NCBI RefSeq assembly: GCF_004342005.1
Contig: NZ_SMBX01000001.1
Location: 733,750 to 797,749, forward strand
Length of the DNA stretch: 64,000 nucleotides
Reading direction: 5' to 3'
Origin: Paracandidimonas soli
Lineage (GTDB): Bacteria > Pseudomonadota > Gammaproteobacteria > Burkholderiales > Burkholderiaceae_B
Numbering within the stretch: position 1 is the first letter of the stretch; each line of letters begins with the position of its first letter. Below, piece after piece: positions 9,067 to 17,747 of this stretch. Both the position numbers and the translations under genes were made by a program. The notes beneath the pieces are model-generated. The model saw only the letters and a program-made list of their open reading frames with translations, ran no database searches and was not told the DNA's origin.

Positions 9067-9150
9067 CTGAGGCAAGTGGAAAACTGGCGAACCGTTTCGC
9101 GGCGGGAATAGCGTAACGATAACATTTGCATCGGCGGCCTGCCGGAGGGC

Positions 9151-9687
9151 TCACGCGCCGCCATGCGCCGAGCCGGCGTCGCGGCGATGGTATTCCACGA
9201 AGTCGTAGCGATAGCCGTTTTCCTCGGGTTGCGGCAGGCGGGACCGCTCCTGCCACTGGCTGGCGTCCAGCGCCGGGAAATGGGCGTCCCCCTCGACATC
9301 CGCGTGCACTTCGGTGGCGGAAATGATGTCGGCCAGCGGCAGCGCCTGGGCATAGATCTGCGCGCCGCCGATGACGCACACTTCGGGCGCGGGAGCGCTG
9401 GCCTGCAGCGCGGCTTCCAGCGATGGAACGACGGTGGCGCCCTCCGCCTGGAAACCTGGGTTGCGCGTGATCACGATGTTCTGTCTGCCGGGCAGTGGAC
9501 GCCCGAGGGACTCCCACGTCTTGCGGCCCATGATGATGGGACGGCCCATCGTGGTGGCCTTGAAGTGCGCCAGATCGCCGCGAAGGCGCCAGGGAAGGTC
9601 ATTGTCCCGGCCAATGGTGCGGTTGTCGGCATAGGCGACTACCAGCCGCACGGTGGCGGCCGGGCGCCGTGTTTCATCCAGTGTCAT
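9151..9687 (-). CDS. folA: Dihydrofolate reductase
   Basis: NADPH-dependent reduction of dihydrofolate to tetrahydrofolate. The 178-residue protein shows the family order: VVAYADNRTIGRDNDLPWRL (residues about 17-36, with the catalytic acidic residue in the usual substrate pocket), HFKATTMGRPIIMGRKTWES, GRPLPGRQNIVITR and VIGGAQIYAQALPLAD. It sits nine bases after thyA, the classical pairing, since thymidylate synthase generates the dihydrofolate that this enzyme recycles. Length is slightly above the E. coli protein (159) because of a C-terminal extension. Confidence 0.96.
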   Translation of the reverse strand: MTLDETRRPAATVRLVVAYADNRTIGRDNDLPWRLRGDLAHFKATTMGRPIIMGRKTWESLGRPLPGRQNIVITRNPGFQAEGATVVPSLEAALQASAPAPEVCVIGGAQIYAQALPLADIISATEVHADVEGDAHFPALDASQWQERSRLPQPEENGYRYDFVEYHRRDAGSAHGGA

Positions 9688-9696
9688 GCGGGGTCC

Positions 9697-10491
9697 TCAG
9701 ACGGCAACGGGCGCCTTGATGTGCGGGTGGCACTGATAGTCCAGGATTTCGAAATCTTCGTATTCGTACTCGAAGATGGACGCGGGCTTGCGTCGTATGT
9801 TCAGCCTGGGATAGGGGTAGGGCTCGCGCGACAACTGCATCTCCACCTGTTCCATGTGATTGGCGTACAGGTGGCAGTCGCCGCCGGTCCAGATGAAGTC
9901 GCCCACATCCAGGTCGCATTGCTGCGCCACCATGTGCGTCAGCAGGGCATAGCTGGCGATGTTGAAGGGCACGCCCAGGAAGATGTCCGCGCTGCGCTGG
10001 TACAACTGGCAGGACAGCTTGCCGTCGGCCACGTAGAACTGGAAGAAGGCGTGGCACGGAGGCAGCGCCATGTTCCGTATCTCGCCCACGTTCCAGGCCG
10101 AGACGATCAGGCGGCGGGAATCGGGATTGCTGCGTATCTGTTCGATCAGCTGGGAAATCTGGTCGACGTACCCTCCGTCGGGTGTGGGCCACGATCGCCA
10201 CTGCACGCCATAGACCGGTCCGAGGTTGCCGTTTTCATCGGCCCATTCGTTCCAGATGGAAACGCCGCGCTCCTGCAGCCAGCGCACGTTCGAGTCGCCG
10301 CGCAGGAACCAGAGCAGTTCGATGAAAATGCTTTTGGTGTGCAGCTTCTTCGTGGTGACCAGCGGAAATCCCTGGGACAGGTCGAAGCGCATCTGGTGGC
10401 CGAACACCGAGCGCGTGCCGGTGCCGGTACGGTCTGTCTTGTCCTGCCCATGCTCGTATACATGGCGCATCAGGTCTTCGTATTGACGCAT
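9697..10491 (-). CDS. thyA: Thymidylate synthase
   Basis: Methylates dUMP to dTMP with methylene-tetrahydrofolate. At 264 residues it matches the E. coli enzyme length exactly. Visible motifs are [20 protein letters not shown] near residue 20, the catalytic Cys in [14 protein letters not shown] (about residue 146), [20 protein letters not shown], and the dUMP-binding [18 protein letters not shown]. It lies between the OsmC-family gene (three-base gap) and folA (nine-base gap), so all three are probably co-transcribed. Confidence 0.97.
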   Translation of the reverse strand: MRQYEDLMRHVYEHGQDKTDRTGTGTRSVFGHQMRFDLSQGFPLVTTKKLHTKSIFIELLWFLRGDSNVRWLQERGVSIWNEWADENGNLGPVYGVQWRSWPTPDGGYVDQISQLIEQIRSNPDSRRLIVSAWNVGEIRNMALPPCHAFFQFYVADGKLSCQLYQRSADIFLGVPFNIASYALLTHMVAQQCDLDVGDFIWTGGDCHLYANHMEQVEMQLSREPYPYPRLNIRRKPASIFEYEYEDFEILDYQCHPHIKAPVAV

Positions 10492-10494
10492 GCC

Positions 10495-10917
10495 TCAGGC
10501 TTCCTCGATTGAGATCGAATGCGTGATTTCCGCCGTGCGGCCCAGCATGGCGCTGGCCGAGCAGTATTTGTCGTGCGACAGTTGGACGGCTCGCTCCACG
10601 GCCGCCGCAGGCAGGTTCTTGCCGGTGACGGTGAAGTGGAAATGGATCCTGGTGAACACCTTCGGATCTGTTTCCGCGCGCTCGGCCTTGAGCTCGGCGC
10701 GGCAGCCACTGATGTCGTGGCGGCCGCGCTTCAGGATCAGGACGACATCGTAGGCGGCGCAGCCGCCGGCGCCGGCCAGCAGCATTTCCATCGGGCGCGG
10801 CGCCAGGTTGTTGCCGCCGCCCTCGGGCGCGCCGTCCATGGCGGTGACGTGGCCGCTGCCTGTGCGGGCAACGAAGAGCATGCCGTCGCGGCCGCCCCAG
10901 TCGATTGTGCATTCCAT
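10495..10917 (-). CDS. OsmC family protein
   Basis: A 140-residue OsmC/Ohr-fold protein. Members are thiol peroxidases or of unknown role in stress. The family core is seen as PRPMEMLLAGAGGCAAYDVV (about residues 40-59, containing the conserved Cys) and the HFHFTVTGKNLP strand. It has one clear redox Cys in GGCAAYD and a second in a helix near residue 116 (DKYCSASAML), the spacing typical of YhfA-like OsmC proteins. It is the first gene of a probable osmC-thyA-folA transcript and is divergent from coq7. Confidence 0.9.
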   Translation of the reverse strand: MECTIDWGGRDGMLFVARTGSGHVTAMDGAPEGGGNNLAPRPMEMLLAGAGGCAAYDVVLILKRGRHDISGCRAELKAERAETDPKVFTRIHFHFTVTGKNLPAAAVERAVQLSHDKYCSASAMLGRTAEITHSISIEEA

Positions 10918-11073
10918 AGTTCTGCCTTTGTGCTTGCGTTCAGTGACAGCTGTTTGTATCGTGTGATCGTACGCCTCGCGCGATCCAGTCTGTAATCATA
11001 ACCGCACCTGCCCTTGTGCCGGGAGGTGCGCGGAAAGCCTGTCTCAGGACGGGTTCTTCATGGAGAAATCGCC

Positions 11074-11754
11074 ATGTCCAATCAACAAGCCCTTGCTCCC
11101 GTGCGCTCCGACGTCCGGACGGAAACCGGCATGGACGCCTTGCTGGCCGAGGTCGGGCGCTCGCTGCAGATCCTGGGCGGAGCCGCGCACGCCTCGCGTC
11201 CGAATCCCGCCGGTGGCTTCAAGGCGGGAGAGGACGCCTTGTCGCCGGCGGACAAGACGCATGCGGCGGGCCTGATGCGGGTCAATCATGTAGGCGAGGT
11301 TTGCGCGCAGGCCCTGTACCGGGGCCAGGCGCTGTTTTGCGAAGACGAGGGAACGAAGCGCCTGCTGCATGCCGCCGCGCAGGAAGAGGTCGATCATCTG
11401 GCATGGTGCCAGCAGCGCCTGAACGAACTCGGCAGCCGGCCCAGCCTGCTGAATCCGCTGTGGTACGGCGGCTCGTTCCTGCTCGGCGTCATGGCGGCCA
11501 AGGCGGGCGTGCCCCGCAACCTTGGCTTCATGGCCGAAACCGAGCGCCAGGTGGAACAGCATCTCGACAAGCATCTTGCCCAGTTGCCGAACCAGGACAG
11601 CCGCTCCAGGGACATCGTGTCGCAGATGCGGACCGACGAGATCGCCCACCGGACCACTGCGGAAACGCATGGCGCGGCGCCTCTGTCGTGGCCGGTGAAG
11701 CTGGCCATGCGCGGCATGTCCAAGGTCATGACAACCCTGGCTTATCGCATCTGA
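11074..11754 (+). CDS. coq7: Demethoxyubiquinone hydroxylase (Coq7)
   Basis: Di-iron monooxygenase for the penultimate hydroxylation in ubiquinone synthesis; in many bacteria it replaces UbiF. The protein has 226 residues from the ATG at 11074, which follows GGAGAAATC; the longer reading frame upstream has no ribosome site. All ligand motifs are visible in two repeats: HVGEVCAQALYRGQA and AAQEEVDHLAWCQ, then FMAETERQVEQHL and MRTDEIAHRTTAETHG. It is probably membrane-associated. The gene is monocistronic, divergent from the OsmC gene and convergent with pyk. Confidence 0.95.
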   Translation: MSNQQALAPVRSDVRTETGMDALLAEVGRSLQILGGAAHASRPNPAGGFKAGEDALSPADKTHAAGLMRVNHVGEVCAQALYRGQALFCEDEGTKRLLHAAAQEEVDHLAWCQQRLNELGSRPSLLNPLWYGGSFLLGVMAAKAGVPRNLGFMAETERQVEQHLDKHLAQLPNQDSRSRDIVSQMRTDEIAHRTTAETHGAAPLSWPVKLAMRGMSKVMTTLAYRI

Positions 11755-11764
11755 GCAATTCATT

Positions 11765-11862
11765 CCATTGGCAGATCGAGCGTGAACGCGAAGGCGAAGC
11801 GCAGACATTACAAGCGTAAGGCAAGCGAAGCCGACAAGGTGCACGTTCGATCTGCCAGTGGG
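11765..11862. terminator. Long inverted repeat between convergent coq7 and pyk
   Basis: CCATTGGCAGATCGAGCGTG (11765-11784) pairs with the complement of 11842-11862 with only a few mismatches. The intervening 57 bases are rich in short GCGAAG and AAGCG units. The structure fills the gap between two convergent genes and ends one base before the pyk stop codon, so a bidirectional terminator or mRNA 3'-end stabiliser is likely. There is no T-run, so simple intrinsic termination is not assured. Confidence 0.55.
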
Positions 11863-11863
11863 A

Positions 11864-13276
11864 TTAAACCTTCGTCAGGCGCAGCAGGTTGGTCATGCCC
11901 GGCGTGCCGAACGGCATGCCCGCCACCACGGACAGCAGATCGCCAGGCTGAGCCAGGTCTTCCTTCACGGCGGAGCGCACCGCTGTGTCGACCATCTCTT
12001 CGATATCGGTCACGTCGGGTGAGTGCACTGCATGCACGCCCCACACCAGCCCAAGGCGGCGGGCGGTGGTGTGGCTGGGCGTAAGCGCCAGCAGCGAGGA
12101 CGGCATGCGCTCGCGCGCCGCGCGCAGGCAGGTGGCGCCGGACGTAGTGTAGGTGACGGCGCAGGGGATGTTCAACGCCTGCGAAGTCTGGCGCAGCGCC
12201 AGGCAGATGGCGTCCGGGACGCTGATCGCCCGTTCGCAGAAAAGCTGCGTATGCTCGAAAGTATCGTGGTCGCTTTCGGTCTCCTTGATGATGCGGTCCA
12301 TGATGGTGACGGCTTCGCGCGGGTAGCTGCCGGTTGCCGTTTCGGCGGACAGCATGACGGCGTCGGCGCCCTCGACGACGGCGGTGGCCACGTCCGAGGC
12401 TTCCGCGCGTGTGGGCACGGGGGCGTTGACCATGGATTCCAGCATCTGGGTAGCGACGATCACGGGCTTGCCTTGCTGTCGGGCTTCGCGCACGATGCGC
12501 CGCTGTGCGGCGGGCACTTTTTCCGCCGGCAGTTCCACGCCTAGGTCGCCGCGCGCCACCATGATGCCGTCGGCCGCCGCAACGATCTGGGAAAGACTGT
12601 TCAATGCGGCCGGTTTTTCGATCTTCGCCATCAGCCATGCCTTGTCGCCGATCAGCTTGCGCAGGGCGTGCAGGTCTTCGGGCCGCTGCACGAACGACAG
12701 TGCGACCCAGTCCACGCCCAGCGACAGCCCGAACTCCAGGTCGACGTGATCCTTTTCCGTCATGGGAGACAGCGGCAGCACCGCGGTTGGAACATTCACG
12801 CCCTTGCGGTCGGACAGTTGTCCTCCGTGGATGACCCTGGTCGCGATGGCGGTTTCGCTGCTGGATTCCACGCGCAGGCGGATGCGGCCGTCATCCAGCA
12901 GCAGGTCGTCGCCGGGCTTGAGGGCGCCGGAGAAAAACTCGGGGTGGGGCAGAAGCACGCGATCCCTGGTTCCCGGAATATCCTGGCGATCCAGCGTGAA
13001 CGACTGTCCGGCTTCCAACTGCACCTTGCCGTCCGCGAAGCGGCCCACGCGCAGCTTGGGGCCCTGCAGGTCGAGCAATATCGTGGTGGGCCGGCCATGG
13101 CGCTGTTCCAGTGCGCGGATGTGCCCATACTGCTCCCGGTACACCGCATGATCCCCGTGGCTGCAATTCAGGCGGAACACGTCCACACCGGCAAGGAACA
13201 GTGTTTCCAGCTGTTCCGGCGAGCCGCTGGCGGGGCCAATGGTGGCAACGATCTTGGTTTTTCTGCTGCGTTTCAT
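11864..13276 (-). CDS. pyk: Pyruvate kinase
   Basis: Final step of glycolysis, phosphoenolpyruvate plus ADP to pyruvate plus ATP. The protein has 470 residues from MKRSRKTKIVATIGPAS at 13276. Catalytic features are FRLNCSHGD near residue 37, ILLDLQGPKLRVG, the active-site Lys in MAKIEKPAAL, MVARGDLGVELPAEKVP and VIVATQMLESM, with a C-terminal allosteric domain. The frame stays open about 450 bases upstream, but that stretch contains a dispersed repeat and no homology, so the short start is used. It is separated from tkt-gap-pgk by the glycan locus. Confidence 0.95.
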   Translation of the reverse strand: MKRSRKTKIVATIGPASGSPEQLETLFLAGVDVFRLNCSHGDHAVYREQYGHIRALEQRHGRPTTILLDLQGPKLRVGRFADGKVQLEAGQSFTLDRQDIPGTRDRVLLPHPEFFSGALKPGDDLLLDDGRIRLRVESSSETAIATRVIHGGQLSDRKGVNVPTAVLPLSPMTEKDHVDLEFGLSLGVDWVALSFVQRPEDLHALRKLIGDKAWLMAKIEKPAALNSLSQIVAAADGIMVARGDLGVELPAEKVPAAQRRIVREARQQGKPVIVATQMLESMVNAPVPTRAEASDVATAVVEGADAVMLSAETATGSYPREAVTIMDRIIKETESDHDTFEHTQLFCERAISVPDAICLALRQTSQALNIPCAVTYTTSGATCLRAARERMPSSLLALTPSHTTARRLGLVWGVHAVHSPDVTDIEEMVDTAVRSAVKEDLAQPGDLLSVVAGMPFGTPGMTNLLRLTKV

Positions 13277-13350
13277 CGTGTTGTCCAGGATGTGCCGTCC
13301 CTTGACAGGGGAGCGGCGATTGAACCGATGGCAGCGGGCGTGTTTTTTGC
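13277..13350. other. pyk upstream leader, no gene
   Basis: Immediate upstream region of pyk up to the dispersed repeat. The minus strand should hold the pyk ribosome site and leader. No convincing promoter hexamers could be picked out by eye here or further upstream. Confidence 0.3.
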
Positions 13351-13415
13351 CGCCAGGCCGCCCCTGAGCGAAAAGCCTCCCTTGGGGGAGCAAGCGGTCA
13401 GGCGCAGCGTGGGGG
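13351..13415 (-). repeat. Dispersed intergenic repeat, copy B
   Basis: Read on the minus strand this begins CCCCCACGCTGCG, continues with CTTGCTCCCCC, AAGGGAGGCTTTTCGCTC, and ends AGGGGCGGCCTGGCG. It matches copy A (1406-1472) over its whole length, with small gaps and base changes concentrated in the central hairpin arms, where the changes are partly compensatory. It lies in the pyk upstream region. Confidence 0.8.
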
Positions 13416-13726
13416 CATTTTTTCCGCCCGTGCCGCTGAATGCGTGTCCTGGCTCCTGCGCCGGCGGGGAGCCGGGCGCATTGCATGCCAGCGCGCCTTG
13501 TCGAGACTATCACAGAAGGCCGGACAGAAATTCGATCCCCGATGCATGGGGCATATCGCCGGGACCCTATCTGTTGCCTCGCCGATACGGCAGGATAAAG
13601 TGTTGTGAATATGTAACGCAATGTGCCTAAGGGATAACGCCAACTTGCCAAAAACGGTCTTTTACGAGTGCGTATTGATAAAAAAACAACAGGCACTGGA
13701 AAAATCCGGACGCGCGCCAATTTTTC
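13416..13726. other. Gene-free stretch upstream of the putative small RNA
   Basis: About 310 bases with no supportable coding region. The left half is GC-rich; the right half (13620-13726) is noticeably AT-rich, with runs such as ATAAAAAAACAACAGG, which suits a promoter region for both pyk (minus) and the small RNA (plus). Confidence 0.4.
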
Positions 13727-13756
13727 TTGCATTGCACAAAAAAATAGCGATATAAT
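13727..13756 (+). promoter_or_regulatory. Sigma-70 promoter of the putative small RNA
   Basis: A -35 box TTGCAT (13727-13732) and a perfect -10 box TATAAT (13751-13756) are separated by 18 bases within AT-rich DNA. The predicted transcription start is about 13763. This is one of the best promoter matches seen in the window, and no coding gene begins within 300 bases downstream. Confidence 0.7.
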
Positions 13757-13762
13757 TCACTT

Positions 13763-13914
13763 ATCGGATGTCGCAACGTGATTGGAAGGGAAACCCCTAA
13801 GTCACAAAGGCTCGAATCCATGATTCTAGCAGCCCGGCATGCCAAGGTTGTCTCCTCCACCCTCCTCCTTTGGTGGATTTAGCCCGAGATCTCAAGATCT
13901 CGGGCTTTTTTTTT
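13763..13914 (+). ncRNA. Putative small RNA (or leader RNA) with an anti-Shine-Dalgarno loop
   Basis: A stretch of about 150 bases runs from a strong promoter to a strong intrinsic terminator and contains no reading frame of note. Three hairpins can be drawn. The first is a 5' stem around 13778-13805 (GTGA with TCAC, closing an AGGG-AAA-CCCT inner stem). The second is a perfect six-base stem TCCACC/GGTGGA (13856-13861 with 13872-13877) that presents the loop CTCCTCCTTT. The third is the terminator hairpin. The loop equals the anti-Shine-Dalgarno end of 16S rRNA and is complementary to strong ribosome sites. The alternative is a leader with an attenuator for the downstream glycan operon. The RNA family is not recognised. 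Confidence 0.6.
13881..13914 (+). terminator. Strong Rho-independent terminator
   Basis: A perfect stem AGCCCGAGATC with GATCTCGGGCT, closed by a four-base loop, runs directly into ten T residues (13905-13914). It ends the putative small RNA and lies about 200 bases before the first glycan gene. It could therefore also act as an attenuator for that operon. Confidence 0.9.
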
Positions 13915-14117
13915 CCTGTTTCCCCGTCATGCAGGCGTTTTCCCCGGATCCAGGCGGTGTTTCGCCAGGCCGGCCGCGCCGGCTTGCGGCCGGATCACTG
14001 GGGTGTTTCCATGAATCGCAGTATCATTTTCGGTTGCACTTCGTACCGGGTGTTTTCTTTTTGGGCTTGGAAAAGCGGCCGATAATGGGGATTGATACAT
14101 TTTTATATGGAGGTCGT

Positions 14118-15260
14118 GTGACACTGGCTCAGGTCTGGGACTCGTTCACCTGGCTCTATATCTGTATTGTCGCGTTTCTGGTGGGGGGGCTGATCGTCGC
14201 CTCCGAGCGCTGGCATGGCGTATTCACCGGCGACAGCGACATGAGCAAGCCGCAGGCCTCGCATACGCGCTCCACGCCGCGCGTGGGCGGCATTGCCGTC
14301 GTGGCGGGCAGTCTGGCCGGCCTGCTGGTCCTGGGCCCCAGCAATATGACGCTGACCTGGCTTTGGCCCGTGCTGTTCATCGCGGCCATGCCGGTATTTG
14401 TCGCCGGCCTGCTGGAAGACATCACCAAGGACATCGGCTCGGGCAAGCGCCTGATGGCGGCGTTCGCATCGGCGGCCATCGCGTGGTGGCTGCTGGGGGG
14501 CGTATCGCGCGTAGGCTGGGAATGGGCCGACTGGGTACTGTCCTTCTGGCCGGTATCCCTGCTGTTCACCATGGTGGCGGTCGGCGGCTGTACGCATGCA
14601 TTGAATATCGTTGATGGCATGAACGGCCTGGCGGGCATGATCGCCACGCTGATGGCGTTGTCGCTGGCGCTGGTGGCGCTGCAGGTACAGGATATTCCCA
14701 TCTTCCTGATCGCGGCGGCGCTGGCATCGGCCACGCTGGGCTTCCTGGTATGGAATTTTCCGTTCGGCCGCGTATTCCTGGGAGACGGCGGCGCCTACTT
14801 CCTGGGGTTCATGCTGGCCGAGCTTGCCGTGCAGCTCGTCGTGCGCAATCCCAACGTTTCGCCGTTCTATGCACTGGCCGTGCTGTTCTATCCGGTATTC
14901 GAGACCATGTTCTCGATCTGGCGGCGGCGCTTCAAGCGCGGCGTTCCCGTTGACCAGCCGGACGCGCTGCATCTGCACCAGCTGGTATTTCGCCGTCTGG
15001 TGCGCTCCACGTTCAGCCGCGACAGCCGTCATGCCCTGCCGGCCTTGAGCAATGCCATGACGTCGCCCTATCTGTGGGTGCTGGCGCTGATCGGGCTGGT
15101 GCCCGCCACCATCTGGTGGGACAACGCCTGGGCTCTCTGCGCCAGCATCGGCGCGTTTTCCGCCGCCTATATCTGGCTGTATTCCCGGCTGGTGTCCTGG
15201 CGGCGTCCGTCGTGGCTGCTGCTGCCTTCCATCGGCAGGCGCAACCGCGACGGCTCGTAA
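14118..15260 (+). CDS. WecA/MraY-family polyprenyl-phosphate sugar-1-phosphate transferase
   Basis: Polytopic inner-membrane enzyme that starts glycan synthesis by moving a sugar-1-phosphate (probably a HexNAc) onto undecaprenyl phosphate. The 380 residues contain family hallmarks: [11 protein letters not shown] near residue 60, the catalytic [12 protein letters not shown] near residue 163, [12 protein letters not shown] near residue 220 and a cytoplasmic loop ending [13 protein letters not shown]. The GTG at 14118 has GGAGG five bases upstream, at the beginning of the first membrane helix. An in-frame ATG at 14085 without a clear ribosome site is the alternative. It is the first gene of the glycan operon. 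Confidence 0.88.
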   Translation: MTLAQVWDSFTWLYICIVAFLVGGLIVASERWHGVFTGDSDMSKPQASHTRSTPRVGGIAVVAGSLAGLLVLGPSNMTLTWLWPVLFIAAMPVFVAGLLEDITKDIGSGKRLMAAFASAAIAWWLLGGVSRVGWEWADWVLSFWPVSLLFTMVAVGGCTHALNIVDGMNGLAGMIATLMALSLALVALQVQDIPIFLIAAALASATLGFLVWNFPFGRVFLGDGGAYFLGFMLAELAVQLVVRNPNVSPFYALAVLFYPVFETMFSIWRRRFKRGVPVDQPDALHLHQLVFRRLVRSTFSRDSRHALPALSNAMTSPYLWVLALIGLVPATIWWDNAWALCASIGAFSAAYIWLYSRLVSWRRPSWLLLPSIGRRNRDGS

Positions 15261-15297
15261 ATTATTGAAGAATTCTTGGCAAGAGCAGGAGGCTCAA

Positions 15298-16572
15298 TTG
15301 CAGATTGATCAAGTGAAATTGGCTGTTGTAGGGCTGGGATATGTCGGCCTTCCCCTGGCTGTAGAGTTCGGCAAGCGCCGCTCCGTCCTGGGTTTCGACA
15401 TCAACGAAAAACGTATCGCCGAGCTCAAGGCCGGACGGGACCACACGCTGGAGGTCGACAGCGACGAATTGGCGCAGGCCAGCCAGCTGTCGTTCATCAG
15501 CAATGCCGAAGAGCTGGCGCAGGCCAATGTGTTCATCGTGACGGTCCCCACGCCCATCGACCAGTACAAGCGCCCGGACCTGACGCCGTTGATTCGCGCC
15601 AGCGAAACCATCGGCAAGGTGCTCAAGCGCGGCGATATCGTCATCTATGAATCCACGGTGTATCCCGGCGCGACTGAAGAAGATTGCGTTCCCGTTCTTG
15701 AGGCGGTGTCGGGCCTGCGCTTCAACGAGGACTTCTTTGCGGGCTACAGCCCCGAGCGCATCAATCCCGGCGACAAGACACACCGCGTTCCCAATATCCG
15801 CAAGGTGACATCCGGCTCGACGCCCGAGGTGGCGGATCTGGTTGATGCGCTGTACGGCGAGATCATCACGGCCGGCACGCACAAGGCGTCCTCCATCCGC
15901 GTGGCCGAGGCGGCCAAGGTCATCGAGAACACGCAGCGCGACGTGAACATCGCGTTGATCAACGAGTTGGCCATCATTTTCAACCGGCTCGGCATTGATA
16001 CGCAGGCCGTGCTGGAGGCCGCCGGCACCAAGTGGAATTTCCTGCCGTTCCGTCCGGGCCTGGTGGGCGGCCACTGCATCGGCGTCGATCCCTACTACCT
16101 GACGCACAAGGCGCAGGCCATCGGCTACCACCCCGAGATCATCCTGGCGGGCCGCCGGCTGAACGACGGCATGGGAGAATACGTAGTGTCGCAACTGGTC
16201 AAGAGCATGACCAAGCGGGGCATGCAGGTGCAGGGCGCGCGCGTGCTCGTCATGGGCCTGACGTTCAAGGAAAACTGCCCGGACCTGCGCAATACGCGCG
16301 TTGTCGATATCGTCAACGAGCTGAAGGAATACAACATCGCGGTGGACGTGCATGATCCCTGGGTGGATGCGGAGGAGGCCGTGCGCGAATACGGCATCAC
16401 CATGGCCGGTCAGCCGGAGCAGGGCGCCTACGATGCCGTCATCCTGGCTGTGGCGCACGACCAGTTCAAGGTGCTGGGCGCCGACGGCATCCGCGCCCTG
16501 GGCAAGGCCGAGCATGTGCTGTACGACCTGAAGTACGTGCTCGACGCCGACCAGGCGGATCTGCGTCTTTGA
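15298..16572 (+). CDS. UDP-N-acetylhexosamine 6-dehydrogenase (TviB/WbpO type)
   Basis: NAD-dependent UDP-sugar dehydrogenase making a UDP-HexNAc uronic acid. The 424 residues show a Rossmann motif [20 protein letters not shown], a central [10 protein letters not shown], and the catalytic Cys in [19 protein letters not shown] (about residue 255). The C-terminal domain has [19 protein letters not shown]. This pattern matches the Vi-antigen TviB/WbpO group rather than UDP-glucose dehydrogenase. Translation probably starts at TTG 15298, with AGGAGG five bases upstream; the ATG at 15265 has no such site. The next gene is the matching epimerase. Confidence 0.9.
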   Translation: MQIDQVKLAVVGLGYVGLPLAVEFGKRRSVLGFDINEKRIAELKAGRDHTLEVDSDELAQASQLSFISNAEELAQANVFIVTVPTPIDQYKRPDLTPLIRASETIGKVLKRGDIVIYESTVYPGATEEDCVPVLEAVSGLRFNEDFFAGYSPERINPGDKTHRVPNIRKVTSGSTPEVADLVDALYGEIITAGTHKASSIRVAEAAKVIENTQRDVNIALINELAIIFNRLGIDTQAVLEAAGTKWNFLPFRPGLVGGHCIGVDPYYLTHKAQAIGYHPEIILAGRRLNDGMGEYVVSQLVKSMTKRGMQVQGARVLVMGLTFKENCPDLRNTRVVDIVNELKEYNIAVDVHDPWVDAEEAVREYGITMAGQPEQGAYDAVILAVAHDQFKVLGADGIRALGKAEHVLYDLKYVLDADQADLRL

Positions 16573-16594
16573 TGCGCGACATAAGGATGCAAGC

Positions 16595-17620
16595 ATGACG
16601 ACACGATTCGACGAACTCTGCGCCGAACTGCGGCGCAACCCCCGGACATGGCTGGTGACCGGCTGCGCCGGCTTCATCGGCTCCAACCTGGTCGAGGCGC
16701 TGCTGAGCCTGGACCAGACCGTGCGCGGGCTGGACAACTTCGCCACAGGCCACCAGCACAATCTGGACGAAGTGCGCGACAACGTCACCGAAGCGCAGTG
16801 GGAGAACTTCCATTTTACCGAGGGCGACATCCGCGATCCGCAGACATGCGCGGCCGTTGCGGAAGGCGCCCACCATGTGCTGCACCAGGCGGCGCTGGGC
16901 TCGGTGCCGCGTTCGCTGAATGATCCCGTCACCACGAACGACGTAAACATCAGCGGCTTCCTGAACATGCTGGTGGCGGCGCGGGACGCCGATGTGCGTT
17001 CCTTCGTCTATGCCGCGTCCAGCTCCACCTACGGAGACCATCCCGGCCTGCCCAAGGTCGAGGACACCATCGGCAAGCCCTTGTCTCCTTATGCGGTGAC
17101 CAAGTACGTCAACGAGCTGTACGCCGACGTCTTTGCCCGCGCCTACGGCACGCGCAGCGTCGGCCTGCGCTACTTCAATGTGTTCGGCCGTCGCCAGGAT
17201 CCCAACGGCGCCTATGCGGCGGTGATCCCCAAATGGATCTCCGGCATGATCCGCGGCGAGGAGGTGCGCATCAATGGCGACGGCAGCACCAGCCGCGACT
17301 TCTGCTACATCGACAATGTGATCCAGGCCAATCTGCTGGCGGCGCTGGCCGATGGTGAGGGACTGAACCAGGTCTACAACGTGGCCTTCAATGCGCGCAC
17401 GGACCTGAAGCAGCTGCATGCCCATCTGGTGCGCATCCTGAAGCAGAACGGTGTCGATTGCGACCGTCCGCCGGTCTACGGCGATTTCCGCGCGGGCGAC
17501 GTACTGCACTCGCAGGCCGATATCGGCAAGGCCAGGCGCCTGCTGGGGTATGCGCCGCAGTTCGACATCGTCAGCGGCCTGGAAGCCGCCATGCCCTGGT
17601 ATCTCCGTTTCCTGAGCTGA
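16595..17620 (+). CDS. NAD-dependent UDP-sugar 4-epimerase (TviC/WbpP type)
   Basis: Short-chain extended epimerase of 341 residues. It has the N-terminal [19 protein letters not shown] nucleotide-binding motif, [14 protein letters not shown], the catalytic Ser in [11 protein letters not shown], the YxxxK pair in [18 protein letters not shown] and a C-terminal [15 protein letters not shown]. These match WbpP/TviC, which interconvert UDP-GlcNAc(A) and UDP-GalNAc(A). It lies 22 bases after the dehydrogenase, so the pair plausibly supplies UDP-N-acetylgalactosaminuronic acid for the glycan. The order of the two reactions cannot be told from sequence. Confidence 0.9.
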   Translation: MTTRFDELCAELRRNPRTWLVTGCAGFIGSNLVEALLSLDQTVRGLDNFATGHQHNLDEVRDNVTEAQWENFHFTEGDIRDPQTCAAVAEGAHHVLHQAALGSVPRSLNDPVTTNDVNISGFLNMLVAARDADVRSFVYAASSSTYGDHPGLPKVEDTIGKPLSPYAVTKYVNELYADVFARAYGTRSVGLRYFNVFGRRQDPNGAYAAVIPKWISGMIRGEEVRINGDGSTSRDFCYIDNVIQANLLAALADGEGLNQVYNVAFNARTDLKQLHAHLVRILKQNGVDCDRPPVYGDFRAGDVLHSQADIGKARRLLGYAPQFDIVSGLEAAMPWYLRFLS

Positions 17621-17710
17621 CCACGCGCCTATGCGCAAGCCTCGCCCTTCAGGGCGAGGTCAAGCGAGGCAAATTTTAAATACGGCACCGTAGGTGCCCC
17701 CGTATTGTGG

Positions 17711-17739
17711 CGGAGATGCTCCGGCCGATACGGCCGGAG
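17711..17739 (+). promoter_or_regulatory. Overlapping hairpins covering the flippase ribosome binding site
   Basis: A perfect nine-base stem CTCCGGCCG-ATA-CGGCCGGAG (17719-17739) includes the GGAG that serves as Shine-Dalgarno sequence for the TTG start at 17748. A second stem CGGAG-ATG-CTCCG (17711-17723) uses part of the same left arm, so the two are mutually exclusive. This could act as a translational switch or simply lower flippase expression. Confidence 0.5.
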
Positions 17740-17747
17740 TTCTTCAC

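Noticed and set aside
13809..13819. GGCTCGAATCC resembles a tRNA/tmRNA T-loop
   Set aside because: The flanking bases do not form the five-pair T-stem, and no acceptor stem, anticodon arm or CCA end can be drawn around it.
13627..13860. Small minus-strand frame across the putative small RNA
   Set aside because: No ribosome site or homology; the strong promoter and terminator both point to a plus-strand non-coding transcript.
15262..16968. Long open frame on the minus strand opposite the UDP-sugar genes
   Set aside because: Antisense of two clear enzymes in GC-rich DNA; composition is that of a shadow frame, with no recognisable motif.
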